A stretch of DNA of 64,000 nucleotides from Paenibacillus physcomitrellae (GTDB lineage: Bacteria; Bacillota; Bacilli; Paenibacillales; Paenibacillaceae). Positions 52,595 to 61,975 of the stretch are shown here, piece by piece. Position 1 is the stretch's first letter. Each line of letters begins with the position of its first letter. The position numbers and the translations under genes are program-made. The notes below the pieces were generated by a model. It made no database searches, was not told the origin of the DNA, and worked only from the letters and a program-made list of their open reading frames with translations. Location of the stretch: positions 3,766,594 to 3,830,593 of the forward strand of contig NZ_CP022584.1 of NCBI RefSeq assembly GCF_002240225.1. Direction: 5' to 3'.

Positions 52595-53602
52595 ATGATT
52601 GTACGTTTAGGATTTGTGGCGATGTCGACAGCGGAGGTCATGAAAGGCGTGTCGCCTTCGAGAACGATGACTTTAAAAAGCTTCGCCAAGCTGGCTGACC
52701 GTGAAGCGGCTCTGCGCAAGCTGGAGCATATCGCGGCCGAAAATCTGCATAATACGCTGAGGCTCCTGAAGCACTGCACCTACAATGATGTTCACGTTTA
52801 TCGGCTAACCTCCAAGCTGATTCCGCTCGCTACCCATCCGGATCTGGTGGACTGGAATCCGTTTGCTGCCCTTGCGGACTCCTTCCGCGAGGTTGGGGAT
52901 TACGCGCGGGAACATCAGATGCGGCTTTCGTTCCATCCGGATCACTTTACCGTGCTGAGCACGCCGCGTCCCGAGGTGCTGGAAAGCTCCATCCGGGATT
53001 TGCGGTACCATGTGGACATGTTTGAAGCCATGGGGCTGGACTGCCGGGCTAAAAACAACATCCACATCGGCGGTGCCTATGGGGACAAACCCTCTGCCGG
53101 AGAACGTTTTGCCGAAGCGGCGGTGAAGCTGCCCGAATCGTTCAAGCGCCGCCTGACGCTGGAGAATGACGATAAAACCTTCGATGCAATTGAAACGCTT
53201 GAAATGTGTGAACGGCTGTCCTTGCCGATGGTGCTCGATATTCATCATCAGTGGGTCAACAATCAGGGGGAGACTCCTAGCGAGTTATGGCCGCGGATTC
53301 TGCGCACCTGGGAATCGGACTATGCGCAGGCCGATTCACCAGCGGACCGTCCGCTGCCGCCCAAGATTCACGCCTCAAGCCCGAAAAGCGAAACCGACCG
53401 CCGCAGCCATGCCGACGGGGTGGAGGCGGGGCCGCTGCTGGATTTCCTGCGGAGTATCGCTTCCGTTACGGAAGAGGTTGACGTTATGCTGGAAGCGAAG
53501 CTGAAGGATGGGGCATTATTCGCTTTGATGGACGAGCTGTCCCATTATCAGGGGGACGGCGTTGAAATTCTCGACAGAGCCTCTGTCAGGATTTCCGGGT
53601 AA
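52595..53602 (+). CDS. uvsE: UV damage endonuclease
   Basis: The protein has 335 residues in a TIM-barrel fold. It nicks DNA 5' of UV photoproducts. The start VRLGFVAMS, the metal-binding MRLSFHPDHFTVL, NIHIGGAYGDK, LTLENDDKTFD and VLDIHHQW motifs, and IHASSPK near residue 255, are all typical. ATG 52595 is 7 bases after the preceding stop; its ribosome site is weak, suggesting translational coupling. UvsE protects spores in Bacillus relatives. Confidence 0.93.
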   Translation: MIVRLGFVAMSTAEVMKGVSPSRTMTLKSFAKLADREAALRKLEHIAAENLHNTLRLLKHCTYNDVHVYRLTSKLIPLATHPDLVDWNPFAALADSFREVGDYAREHQMRLSFHPDHFTVLSTPRPEVLESSIRDLRYHVDMFEAMGLDCRAKNNIHIGGAYGDKPSAGERFAEAAVKLPESFKRRLTLENDDKTFDAIETLEMCERLSLPMVLDIHHQWVNNQGETPSELWPRILRTWESDYAQADSPADRPLPPKIHASSPKSETDRRSHADGVEAGPLLDFLRSIASVTEEVDVMLEAKLKDGALFALMDELSHYQGDGVEILDRASVRISG

Positions 53603-53969
53603 GGAGAACGAGCAATTAAGGCTGAAGCGGCGGTCTTCCTTTAATGTTAGTTAATTATGTTAGTTTATCGTTGCCAAATGAGTTGTCCTGAAATCAGGAC
53701 AGCTCTATTTTGGTTTATTCCAATATGGCTTAAAGCTCCGAAAGGCGGCTTTGTTCTTTTAACCTCAACTATTTTCTTATACAATATAAATGGACAACAT
53801 AAGTTCGTTCAAAGAGGCCTTGCCAATCGGATGTATTTAAAAGGTACGGTATGGGTTAAGTTAGTTATAATAGCCTTTTTTTGGTAAAATGGCGCAACTT
53901 TATTTCGTCCCATACGTATTCTAACAGGAACAGACAAGTAGATTGCTATAGAAAGTAGAGGGATCTAGG
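53603..53969. other. 367-bp intergenic region
   Basis: It holds the uvsE-side terminator (53680-53705) and AT-rich DNA with several TATAAT/TACAAT-like words (for example near 53776 and 53866), from which I cannot pick one promoter. The open frame at 53657-53887 has no ribosome site and crosses the terminator, so it is not called. Confidence 0.5.
53680..53705 (+). terminator. Terminator of the ddl-uvsE unit
   Basis: GAGTTGTCCTGA and TCAGGACAGCTC pair (one wobble) around AA, followed by TATTTTGG. Confidence 0.75.
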
Positions 53970-54830
53970 TTGGAAGACAATAAGAAACCCGCCTTTGTTG
54001 TGGGCAGCAAGTCTTACACCGCGGTTGCCATTAATGCGGCAGCCAAAGCGGGAGAATGGATTAAGAGCCGAGTGGGCATTTATAAACAATTGGATACCAA
54101 AACCTCCCCGCAGGATCTGGTAACAGAAGTGGATAAAGGCGCAGAAGTCATGATCCGCAAGCTGATTCAGACCCATTTTCCGGACCATGATTTTCTGGGT
54201 GAAGAAAGCGTCGAGCCCGGCGCGGAAGCATCGGCCAAAGCGGTGGCCGGCTATGCGGATTCCGAATATCTCTGGATTGTGGATCCGATTGACGGTACAA
54301 CCAACTTTGTGCATGGCAATCCTTATTTCTGTGTGTCCATCGCTCTTGCGGTGAAGGGCGAACTGATGCTGGGCGTCATTTATGATCCGATGCATGACGA
54401 GATGTTTGTGGCGGAGAAAGGCAAAGGCGCCTATGTTCACGGCAACCCGATGGCCGTCTCCAAAGAAGCGGCTTTGTCAGACAGTCTGATGGCAGTCGGG
54501 TATAACCCGGACCGGAATTTTGCGCTGCCGCTTAACATGAAAGGCATCACGGCTTTGGCCACGCAGACAAGAAGTTTGAGAACGATGGGTTCAGCAGCGC
54601 TGCAGTTGGCATACGTGGCAGCCGGGCGGTTGACCGGTTATTACGAGGTAGGTCTGAATGCTTGGGATATTGCAGCCGGCGTACTGTTGGTAACGGAATC
54701 GGGCGGCAAGGTGACGGATACCCAAGGCGGCGCATTCAGCCTGCAAACCCGTCATCTGGCAGCGACCAATGGTTTGATTCATCAGGAACTGCTGCAATCG
54801 CTGGAAGCATCCGGAGCGACCGGGCTGTAG
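53970..54830 (+). CDS. Inositol monophosphatase family protein
   Basis: The protein has 286 residues, with the metal-binding motifs GEES, DPIDGTTNFVHG and WDIAAGVLLVTESGG of the IMPase superfamily. Bacillus homologues (YktC) dephosphorylate inositol phosphates and related sugars; some act on PAP. The first 30 residues precede the usual start of the fold and are charged. TTG 53970 follows GAGGG by about 8 bases. A small gene follows after 127 bases. Confidence 0.9.
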   Translation: MEDNKKPAFVVGSKSYTAVAINAAAKAGEWIKSRVGIYKQLDTKTSPQDLVTEVDKGAEVMIRKLIQTHFPDHDFLGEESVEPGAEASAKAVAGYADSEYLWIVDPIDGTTNFVHGNPYFCVSIALAVKGELMLGVIYDPMHDEMFVAEKGKGAYVHGNPMAVSKEAALSDSLMAVGYNPDRNFALPLNMKGITALATQTRSLRTMGSAALQLAYVAAGRLTGYYEVGLNAWDIAAGVLLVTESGGKVTDTQGGAFSLQTRHLAATNGLIHQELLQSLEASGATGL

Positions 54831-54957
54831 CTTCCGGATTACAGTGGGGAGCGAAGGAACGGTCCGGTTTCATTTCTGTTAGCGGAGACTGGTTCAGCGG
54901 GTAAGAGGTATAGGGATCTAACCTTTCATTTTTTTGCTGAGATAAGGAGGTCATCCT

Positions 54958-55227
54958 ATGGACAATGAGAAGGACAAGAACCTGGAAGAGAAGTTGTCCG
55001 AGCTGTTAACCGAAGGGGAACTAGAGGAGACTGACCGTCAGGAAGAAGGCCGCAAACGGCTGTCTCCCCGTTATGAAGTGCGGATTCAGACGACGTTTGA
55101 CCCGATCGTGGAGGAAACGATCAAATTTCGCAGCATGGCTAAAGAGATCGACGGACGGTACGATAAATATGTAGAACCGTCTTCTCAAGCCAAGACAAGG
55201 AACAAGAATGTTGATGCTGAAGAATAA
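54958..55227 (+). CDS. Hypothetical protein (89 residues)
   Basis: An excellent ribosome site (AAGGAGG) precedes ATG 54958. The protein is highly charged and acidic at the N terminus (KNLEEKLSELLTEGELEE) with a conserved-looking RYEVRIQTTFDPIVEETIKF core. There is no membrane segment or cysteine. I do not recognise the family. A terminator lies at 55304. Confidence 0.7.
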   Translation: MDNEKDKNLEEKLSELLTEGELEETDRQEEGRKRLSPRYEVRIQTTFDPIVEETIKFRSMAKEIDGRYDKYVEPSSQAKTRNKNVDAEE

Positions 55228-55303
55228 CAGCCTATTCAACCAAATATAGAAGAATTGGATGAAGCCTAAGGGCATCAGGGAAAGCCGGCTTCAGATCAAC
55301 CTC

Positions 55304-55332
55304 AAACCTCCGAGCAAACCGGGGGTTTTTTT
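55304..55332 (+). terminator. Intrinsic terminator
   Basis: AAACCTCCG and CGGGGGTTT pair with one wobble; seven T follow. Confidence 0.8.
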
Positions 55333-55503
55333 GGTATGGGCTGGAATTCGGCTGTTTGGCTTGGCAACGGGGAATTCATTTCGTGCAAGGATCCGAGGCA
55401 GGCTATTGACGCTGAAGCCGGTCGGCAAGTACAATTTTCCTCACTGGATGATAAACGCTGCATAGGAATCAATTTCAAAATAAAAGGGAGTGTGGGTAAG
55501 AGG

Positions 55504-56760
55504 ATGAAGGGAATAGCGGGTAGAAGAAAAACGGGCAAGGTATTAGGCGGGCTGCTGCTGGCAGCGGTGCTGGCTTTGCCGATTCAGGCGGGGGCGGCAG
55601 CCCAGGCAGGCAGCGTTTATAAGATCGTTGCTCTCGGGGATTCGGTGACCGCGGGATATGAACCGGCGATGGCTGCTCAAACGAATCCTGCTGTATACGG
55701 ATACGCCGAGCGGCTGAAGGAGCAGGCTTTGTTCCATGGACGGGCGGAGCTGGTGAATGACGGAATTCTGGGCCTGACGAGCGAAGGTTTGGCCAACTAT
55801 ACGGGAGCTATTGAAGCGGGCACGGCCGTTGCGGCCGACGCTATTCAACCAGGCGTCTCCGATCCGCGGATTGCCAAGTTTGCTTCGGGCATCGCTCAGG
55901 CGAAATCAGATGTGGCGGATGCCGATCTCATTGTGATTACAATCGGCGGCAATGATATCAAACCGCTGCTGTCAGAAGTTAAGACGCTGGCAGCAAACGA
56001 TTTGGAAACCAAGGTCAAAACGCTGCTGGCGGATTATTCGGCTAACATCATAGAAACGATCGGGCATTTGCGTACGGTTAATCCGCAGGCGCTGATCGTC
56101 CTTGCCGACCAATACCAGCCGGTACCGGCGATTGCCGGGAAGGCCGACTACGACAAGCTGGAGCAGGCAGCGGCTTTGTACACGTCTACCGTGGATCAAG
56201 TTGTAGCCCAAACCAACACGGCGACGGGACCGGTAAAAGCCGCCCATGTTGCAGCAGCTTTTGTCGGCAGCGAAATGAGCTACACGCATATTCTCGAAGG
56301 GGATATCCATCCGCAGCAAGCCGGCTATGAGGCGATTGCCAAAGTATTTGCCGGGGTCATTTGGGGCGAATACCGCCAGACTGCGGCAGCTGCCGGCAAG
56401 GAGCCGATTTCAATCGTGATCGGCGGCCAGGAATGGAATTCGGCGAACAAACCGATTTTGAAGAACGGGCAAACTTTTGTGGCCATCGGCGATATCGTGC
56501 AGGCTACCCATGCAGTCTCGAAATGGAACAGCAAAACAAGTACGGTTACTGTCACTTTGTCCGGACGCACAGTCGTTATTCCGATCGGCTCTTCCACCAT
56601 CCAGGTGAACGGAACCAAAGTAGCGACATCTGCTCCGGCTTTCCTGAATAAAGTTGGCGTCAATTCGAAAACGTACGTACCGCTCGCTTTGCTGGCAAAC
56701 GGACTTGGCTTTGACGTGCAGTACAGCCCGAAGATGAAAACGGCATTTATTAATTTTTAA
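55504..56760 (+). CDS. Secreted SGNH/GDSL hydrolase with copper-amine-oxidase-like C domain
   Basis: The protein has 418 residues. A signal peptide (KVLGGLLLAAVLALPIQAGA) precedes an SGNH hydrolase: block I ALGDSVTAGY, block III IGGNDIK and block V DIHPQQ provide Ser, Asn and Asp/His. From about residue 300 to the end lies a copper-amine-oxidase N-terminal-like domain (GGQEWNSANKPILKNGQTFV to KTYVPLALLANGLGF), a common Paenibacillus surface module. The start is uncertain: ATG 55504 is 13 bases after AGGGAG, while GTG 55492 is too close. Lipase or esterase activity is inferred. Confidence 0.87.
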   Translation: MKGIAGRRKTGKVLGGLLLAAVLALPIQAGAAAQAGSVYKIVALGDSVTAGYEPAMAAQTNPAVYGYAERLKEQALFHGRAELVNDGILGLTSEGLANYTGAIEAGTAVAADAIQPGVSDPRIAKFASGIAQAKSDVADADLIVITIGGNDIKPLLSEVKTLAANDLETKVKTLLADYSANIIETIGHLRTVNPQALIVLADQYQPVPAIAGKADYDKLEQAAALYTSTVDQVVAQTNTATGPVKAAHVAAAFVGSEMSYTHILEGDIHPQQAGYEAIAKVFAGVIWGEYRQTAAAAGKEPISIVIGGQEWNSANKPILKNGQTFVAIGDIVQATHAVSKWNSKTSTVTVTLSGRTVVIPIGSSTIQVNGTKVATSAPAFLNKVGVNSKTYVPLALLANGLGFDVQYSPKMKTAFINF

Positions 56761-56794
56761 TTGTCGATCATGTCGATCGTGCAAGATAATTATG

Positions 56795-56822
56795 GACCGT
56801 CCCTGGCAGGGGCGGTCTTTTT
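56795..56822 (+). terminator. Terminator of the SGNH hydrolase gene
   Basis: GACCGTCCCT and AGGGGCGGTC pair around GGC, followed by TTTTT. Confidence 0.9.
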
Positions 56823-56967
56823 GCGGTTTGCCCATGCAATCAAGTAGGAATGCACATAAGTTCATTAGCCCCGCACCTTTGGAAGGAGTGTCCGATCGGC
56901 TATGCTCAGGGAAGGAGCAAGCCGCAGCCGGCTTGCCGCGAATACCGGATAAGGAGATGTTGGAGGT

Positions 56968-59280
56968 ATGCCGAAAGCGGCGGACAGATATTTGCAGGTC
57001 GACCCGTGGGCAGTGATCGAGGAAGGGTTTGATCCGGCGCGCAGCCGGGTGTCTGAATCGATTTTTTCGCTCAGCAATGAATATATGGGCGTGCGTGGAT
57101 ACGCGGAGGAAGGTTATGGAGGGGATACGCTGCTGGGCAGCTATTTCAACGGGCTGTTCGAGCAAATGGAGATCGCGGCCCATTATAAAGGTATTATCAG
57201 ATCGCTGCGTTATATGGTCAATTCGGTGGATTGGCTGTACACGCGTTTAACGGTGGACGGGGAAACCCTGGATCTCTCCGAATCAAAATTTACGGATTAC
57301 CGGCGAAAGCTGGATTTTCGCACAGGGCTGTACACCCGGGAATTAACCTGGCATACAAACAGCGGGAAAATACTGAAGCTGCGCTTTGAACGGCTCGTCA
57401 GCATGACCCGCGCCCAGGTAGGCGGCCAGCGGATTACGCTTGTGCCGGTGAATTTTTCGGGAACGGTTCAGCTGCGTACGGGGCTTGATTTCTCGATCCT
57501 CCACGAGGATCAGGGCAAAAATCTGTGGCGGGTAATCCGCAAAGCGCCGGGGTCGGAGAAAGACCTTGCCGGCAGTCTTTTGGGGGCAACGCTCACCACG
57601 GGCAACCGGTTGTATTCGGCCTTTGCCGTCCACTCCGATCAAATCGCGAACGCCGTGCCTGAAGAAGAAGAAAAATATATCGGACTGGCGCTGGAGCTCC
57701 AGCTGGAGCAGGGCAAAGAGGCTGTGTTTGACAAGCTGGTCAGCAATGTAACCGACAAACAGACCGGCAGGTCCGACGAGGAGGTCTGGACAAGCGGCAG
57801 CGAAGCGGCGGATGCGCTGAACAGCTTGACCCTGGACGAACTGATGGAAGAGCAGCGCACTTATTGGGCTCACGTCTGGGAGACATCGGACATTCAGATT
57901 GAAGGGGATCCGGACAACCAGCAGGGCATCCGTTTTTGCATTTTCCAGCTTGTGCAGACCTATCACGGGGATCATCCGGGCTTCAACATCGGGGCCAAAG
58001 GGCTGACGGGCGAGGCGTACCGCGGCTTGGCCTTCTGGGATACGGAGTCCTACTGCCTGCCGTTTTATATATTCAACAACCCGAAGGCGGCCAAAAGCTT
58101 GCTTGAATTCCGCTACCAATCCCTGCCGCAAGCGCTGGAACGGGCTAAAGAGGTAGATTGCGAAGGGGCTTTTTACCCGATTGCTACAATTGACGGCACC
58201 GAAAGCTGCGATTTATGGCAGCATTCCAATCTCCAGCTTCATGTCGGAACGGCGATTGCTTACGGCCTTTGGCGTTATGAGAAGATCGTGGGCGACAAAC
58301 CGTTTTTATATGAAAAAGGGGCGGAAATGCTGCTGCAGATCAGCCGTTTCTACCGGACCAGAGGCCAATGGGGCCAGAAGTCAGGGCAGTTTGGTTATTA
58401 CGGTGTCATGGGGCCGGACGAATTCCAGCTTATGGTCAACAATAATGCCTACACGAATTACATGGCGAAAAAGCTGTTCGAATACACCCTCGAAGTTGCG
58501 GAAGAAATGAAACGCGAGGTGCCGCAGCAGTGGGCCGAGCTTGCCGAACGTTTGGGACTGCAGGAAGAGGAGCTGTCGGAATGGCGGCGGCTCGCTGACC
58601 ATATGAAAATCCCGAAAGACGATTCTACCGGCGTTTATGAGGAGCATGACGGCTTTTTTGATATGCCGCATATCGAGATTCAGGACATTCCGGTCACGGA
58701 TTTCCCGCTGTATTCGAATTGGTCGTATGACCGGATCTACCGGTACGACATGATCAAGCAGCCGGATGTGCTGATGTTCCTGCTGCTGCACAACCAGTCC
58801 TTCAGCCTGGAGGAGAAACGGGCCAACTATGAATTTTATGAGCCGAAAACCATTCATGAATCGTCGCTGTCGCCGTCGGTCCATTCCATCCTGGCTGCGG
58901 AAATAGGCCGGCATGAGGAGGCTTACAAGTTCTTCGAATTCGCTACCCGGCTTGATCTTGACAACTACAACCGGAATACCCGGGAGGGACTGCACACCAC
59001 GTCCATTGCCGCGGCCTGGATGAACATCGTCTACGGCTTTGGGGGCATGCGTTCCGACGGACCGGAGCTGTTGTTCCAGCCGACGATTCCGGAGCCGTGG
59101 AGCAGCTACAGCTTCCGCATTACGTACCGGGACACCGTCATCGCTGTTCAGGTTACGAAAGACGAGGTGCGCATGCAGGCTTTGGAAGGCGAAGCCGTCG
59201 CCGTTCAGGTCTACGGGCAAAGCTGCAGGGTTGATGCCGCAGGCGTAACTGTAGCTTTAAAAAGCGGGCAGCCGGGGTAA
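56968..59280 (+). CDS. GH65 disaccharide phosphorylase (maltose phosphorylase-like)
   Basis: The protein has 770 residues, close to maltose phosphorylase (about 755). GH65 phosphorylases split an alpha-glucosidic bond with phosphate, giving glucose and beta-glucose 1-phosphate. The catalytic Glu485 lies in GVMGPDEFQLMVNNNAYTN; LAFWDTESY binds the donor site, and HESSLSPSVHSI binds phosphate. FPLYSNWSYDRIYRYDMIKQ is typical of the maltose/trehalose-type branch; the exact substrate cannot be fixed by eye. It starts an operon with a second GH65 gene and beta-phosphoglucomutase. ATG 56968 follows TTGGAGGT and, further back, AAGGAG. Confidence 0.92.
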   Translation: MPKAADRYLQVDPWAVIEEGFDPARSRVSESIFSLSNEYMGVRGYAEEGYGGDTLLGSYFNGLFEQMEIAAHYKGIIRSLRYMVNSVDWLYTRLTVDGETLDLSESKFTDYRRKLDFRTGLYTRELTWHTNSGKILKLRFERLVSMTRAQVGGQRITLVPVNFSGTVQLRTGLDFSILHEDQGKNLWRVIRKAPGSEKDLAGSLLGATLTTGNRLYSAFAVHSDQIANAVPEEEEKYIGLALELQLEQGKEAVFDKLVSNVTDKQTGRSDEEVWTSGSEAADALNSLTLDELMEEQRTYWAHVWETSDIQIEGDPDNQQGIRFCIFQLVQTYHGDHPGFNIGAKGLTGEAYRGLAFWDTESYCLPFYIFNNPKAAKSLLEFRYQSLPQALERAKEVDCEGAFYPIATIDGTESCDLWQHSNLQLHVGTAIAYGLWRYEKIVGDKPFLYEKGAEMLLQISRFYRTRGQWGQKSGQFGYYGVMGPDEFQLMVNNNAYTNYMAKKLFEYTLEVAEEMKREVPQQWAELAERLGLQEEELSEWRRLADHMKIPKDDSTGVYEEHDGFFDMPHIEIQDIPVTDFPLYSNWSYDRIYRYDMIKQPDVLMFLLLHNQSFSLEEKRANYEFYEPKTIHESSLSPSVHSILAAEIGRHEEAYKFFEFATRLDLDNYNRNTREGLHTTSIAAAWMNIVYGFGGMRSDGPELLFQPTIPEPWSSYSFRITYRDTVIAVQVTKDEVRMQALEGEAVAVQVYGQSCRVDAAGVTVALKSGQPG

Positions 59281-59312
59281 ACCCGGGGAGACGTCAGGGA
59301 GGGAGTTAGAAC

Positions 59313-61940
59313 ATGAGCTGGATAGTGAAGGAAACCGGGTTTGATCCGGAGCGGACCGCCACGAACGGCAGCAAGTTTATGATCGGCAACGGGCGGTACG
59401 GTTACAGAGGCACGCTGGAGGAGTTCGGGAAAAAGGAACTGGCCGCCGTTATTCCGGCGGGCCTGTACGATCAGGCGGCAGGCAGGTGGCGGGAGCCGGT
59501 GAACCTGCCGAACGGGCTGCACACGAGGATTTATGCGGATGACGTACTGCTGAGTGTGCAGGAAGGGAATAGCGTGCTGGAGCACAGCCAGCAGCTGGAT
59601 CTGAAGGCGGCGGTGCATGACCGCCGCACGGTGTTCGCCGCAGCCGGGGGAAGCCGCGTGACGTTTGAGGCGCAGCGTTTCGCAAGCGCCAAGCGGCTGG
59701 ACCTGCTGGCTGCGAAGTGCAGTCTGACGGCCGAGGAAGACTGCGAGATCGTCATCGTCACCGGCATTGACGGTGACGTGTGGGACATCAACGGCCCGCA
59801 TCTGGAGGATTGGGCCGTGAAGGAGACGGCGGGCTGTCTCGTAGTGACAGCCCGGACCCAGGAGCTCGGCGTCGGGGTCGCCGTGGCCGAGACGGCGGTG
59901 TTTGATTTTGAGCACCGCCAGGAAATCGAACTGGCGGTCGGGGAGGCAGGCCCGTTTGGAGGTATAGGCCCGGTCGAAGGCGCAAGCCAGGTTGGCGGTG
60001 CCAGTCCGGTTGGCAACGCAGATACCTTCAGCGGTGCCAGCAGCAGTATTTTCCGTCGAATTTCCTTCACCTGCAGGGCGGGGGAAACTTACAGCTGGAC
60101 GAAATACGTATCCCTGCATCACGAGCTGGAACCCGCAGGCGGAATGGAACCCGCAGGGGGAGTTTGGGCAAACGGGGAAACCTGGCAAAACGGGCAAATC
60201 CGGCCCATCCGCCAGGAGGCGCAGGATCAGCCGGAGGTTTTGACGCCCGGAGAAGCTGCCATGCAGTCCAGCCTCCAAGCTGCCCGGGACGGTTATAACC
60301 GTCTTCTGGAGGAGCATGCCGCATGCTGGAACCGTGAGTGGGAACGGGCCGACGTGTTGATCGAAGGCGATGAAGAAGCCCAGTTTGGCCTGCGCTACAG
60401 CCTGTATCAGCTGCTGATCATCGCGCCGGGCGATTCGGAGCGGGTGTCCATCCCGGCCCGCGGATTGTCGGGCCAGGTTTACAAGGGGGCCGTGTTTTGG
60501 GACACGGAGATGTTTATGCTGCCCTTTTTTCTCCTGACCCGGCCGGAGGTGGCGCGCAATTTGATGATGTACCGGGTGCATACGCTCCCGGGCGCGAAAC
60601 GGAAGGCGGCGGAATACGGCTTCCAGGGGGCTTTTTACGCCTGGGAGAGCCAGGACAGCGGCGACGATGCCTGCACGCTTTTTAATGTGAACGATGTTTT
60701 CACCGGACGGCCCATGCGGACTTATTTCCGCGACAAGCAGGTCCATATCAGCGCCGACGTGGTGCACGGCATTTGGCAGTATTACCTTCATACGGGGGAC
60801 GACCGTCTGCTGATGGAAGGCGGCGCGGAGGTCATCTGGGAGGTGGCCCGTTTCTATTATTCTTATGCCTACTACAACGTTTACCGGGAGCGATATGAAA
60901 TTCTGGACGTGACAGGTCCGGATGAATATCATGAGCGGGTGAACAATAACGCCTTTACGAACCGGTTGGTGAAAAAGGCTTTAAGCATTGCGCTACAAAC
61001 GGAGGAACTGCTCAGCAAACGGAATCCTGAGCTTCATGCGGCCGTTACGGGCGGCGCTGACGCGGCGATTACGGTGGAGAAAATCCGCGGGCTGCATGAC
61101 GGTTTATACGTTCCGGAGCCTGATGCGGAGACTTCAGTCATTGAGCAGTTTGACGGTTATTTCAAGCTGGAGGACGTATCCCTTGCCGATCTGAAGAAAC
61201 GGGTATTGCACCCGAGCGAATATTGGGGCGGCGGCAACGGGCTGGCGACCACAACGCAGATCATCAAACAGGCCGATGTCGTCCTGATGCTGCATCTGTT
61301 CAAGGAAGAGTTCAGCCAAACGGTCAAAAAAGCCAACTGGGACTATTATGAGCCCCGGACCGAACACGGCTCCAGCCTCAGTCCCTGCGTTTATGCGCTG
61401 GTCGCCGCCGATACCGGCTCGCCGGATTGGGCTTATCCGTATTTCATGCGGACTGCCACAATCGATTTGACCGGTGACTCGAAGCAGTACGTCGGGGACC
61501 TGTACATCGGCGGCACCCATCCGGCGGCAAACGGCGGGGCATGGATGGCGGCGGTACAAGGATTTGCCGGCATCCATGTGGAGCCGGGACTGCTGCAGAT
61601 TCGCCCGTCCCTGCCCTCCGGGTGGAAGGCGATCGAATTTACACTGAACGTACAAGGGCAGTCTTTGCGCGTGCACGTATCGGCCGGAGAGGTGAAGCTC
61701 CGCTCCCTTTCAGCTTCAGCTCCAGAACCGGCACAGAAGGGGCAGGCGGGACAAGAGCCGGAGGCGACTGCGGCGTCCGTGGAATATGAGGCTGCAGGCG
61801 GACTGCTGCCAGCCATTCCGGGAGCTGCTTCCGCCCTAACTGTCAGTGTCTTTGGCCAGCGGCATGAGCTTCTCGCGGGCGGCTCCGAGCTGATAGTGGC
61901 CGTTAAGGCGGCGGCCGGAGCCCCGCCGTTCCTTGCTTAA
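59313..61940 (+). CDS. Second GH65 phosphorylase, substrate unknown
   Basis: The protein has 875 residues, about 100 more than usual. Catalytic Glu538 lies in DVTGPDEYHERVNNNAFTN; AVFWDTEMFM and HGSSLSPCVYAL are conserved. The acceptor-site region WGGGNGLATTTQIIKQADVV differs from that of its neighbour, so a different disaccharide is expected (nigerose, kojibiose and others occur in the family). The extra length is due to low-complexity Gly/Pro/Ala insertions near 225-255 and 270-300 (with a duplicated EPAGG) and near 790-815. GGGAGGGAG precedes ATG 59313. It lies between the first GH65 gene and pgmB. Confidence 0.9.
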   Translation: MSWIVKETGFDPERTATNGSKFMIGNGRYGYRGTLEEFGKKELAAVIPAGLYDQAAGRWREPVNLPNGLHTRIYADDVLLSVQEGNSVLEHSQQLDLKAAVHDRRTVFAAAGGSRVTFEAQRFASAKRLDLLAAKCSLTAEEDCEIVIVTGIDGDVWDINGPHLEDWAVKETAGCLVVTARTQELGVGVAVAETAVFDFEHRQEIELAVGEAGPFGGIGPVEGASQVGGASPVGNADTFSGASSSIFRRISFTCRAGETYSWTKYVSLHHELEPAGGMEPAGGVWANGETWQNGQIRPIRQEAQDQPEVLTPGEAAMQSSLQAARDGYNRLLEEHAACWNREWERADVLIEGDEEAQFGLRYSLYQLLIIAPGDSERVSIPARGLSGQVYKGAVFWDTEMFMLPFFLLTRPEVARNLMMYRVHTLPGAKRKAAEYGFQGAFYAWESQDSGDDACTLFNVNDVFTGRPMRTYFRDKQVHISADVVHGIWQYYLHTGDDRLLMEGGAEVIWEVARFYYSYAYYNVYRERYEILDVTGPDEYHERVNNNAFTNRLVKKALSIALQTEELLSKRNPELHAAVTGGADAAITVEKIRGLHDGLYVPEPDAETSVIEQFDGYFKLEDVSLADLKKRVLHPSEYWGGGNGLATTTQIIKQADVVLMLHLFKEEFSQTVKKANWDYYEPRTEHGSSLSPCVYALVAADTGSPDWAYPYFMRTATIDLTGDSKQYVGDLYIGGTHPAANGGAWMAAVQGFAGIHVEPGLLQIRPSLPSGWKAIEFTLNVQGQSLRVHVSAGEVKLRSLSASAPEPAQKGQAGQEPEATAASVEYEAAGGLLPAIPGAASALTVSVFGQRHELLAGGSELIVAVKAAAGAPPFLA

Positions 61941-61975
61941 CTATTTTTCTAACTTTATAGGGGGAGAGAATAAAC

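Noticed and set aside
53657-53887. 76-codon frame between uvsE and the inositol monophosphatase gene
   Set aside because: It has no ribosome site and crosses an intrinsic terminator at 53680-53705.
59211-60932. Open frame of 573 codons antisense to the second GH65 gene
   Set aside because: It is a high-GC shadow; the sense frame has the GH65 catalytic motifs.
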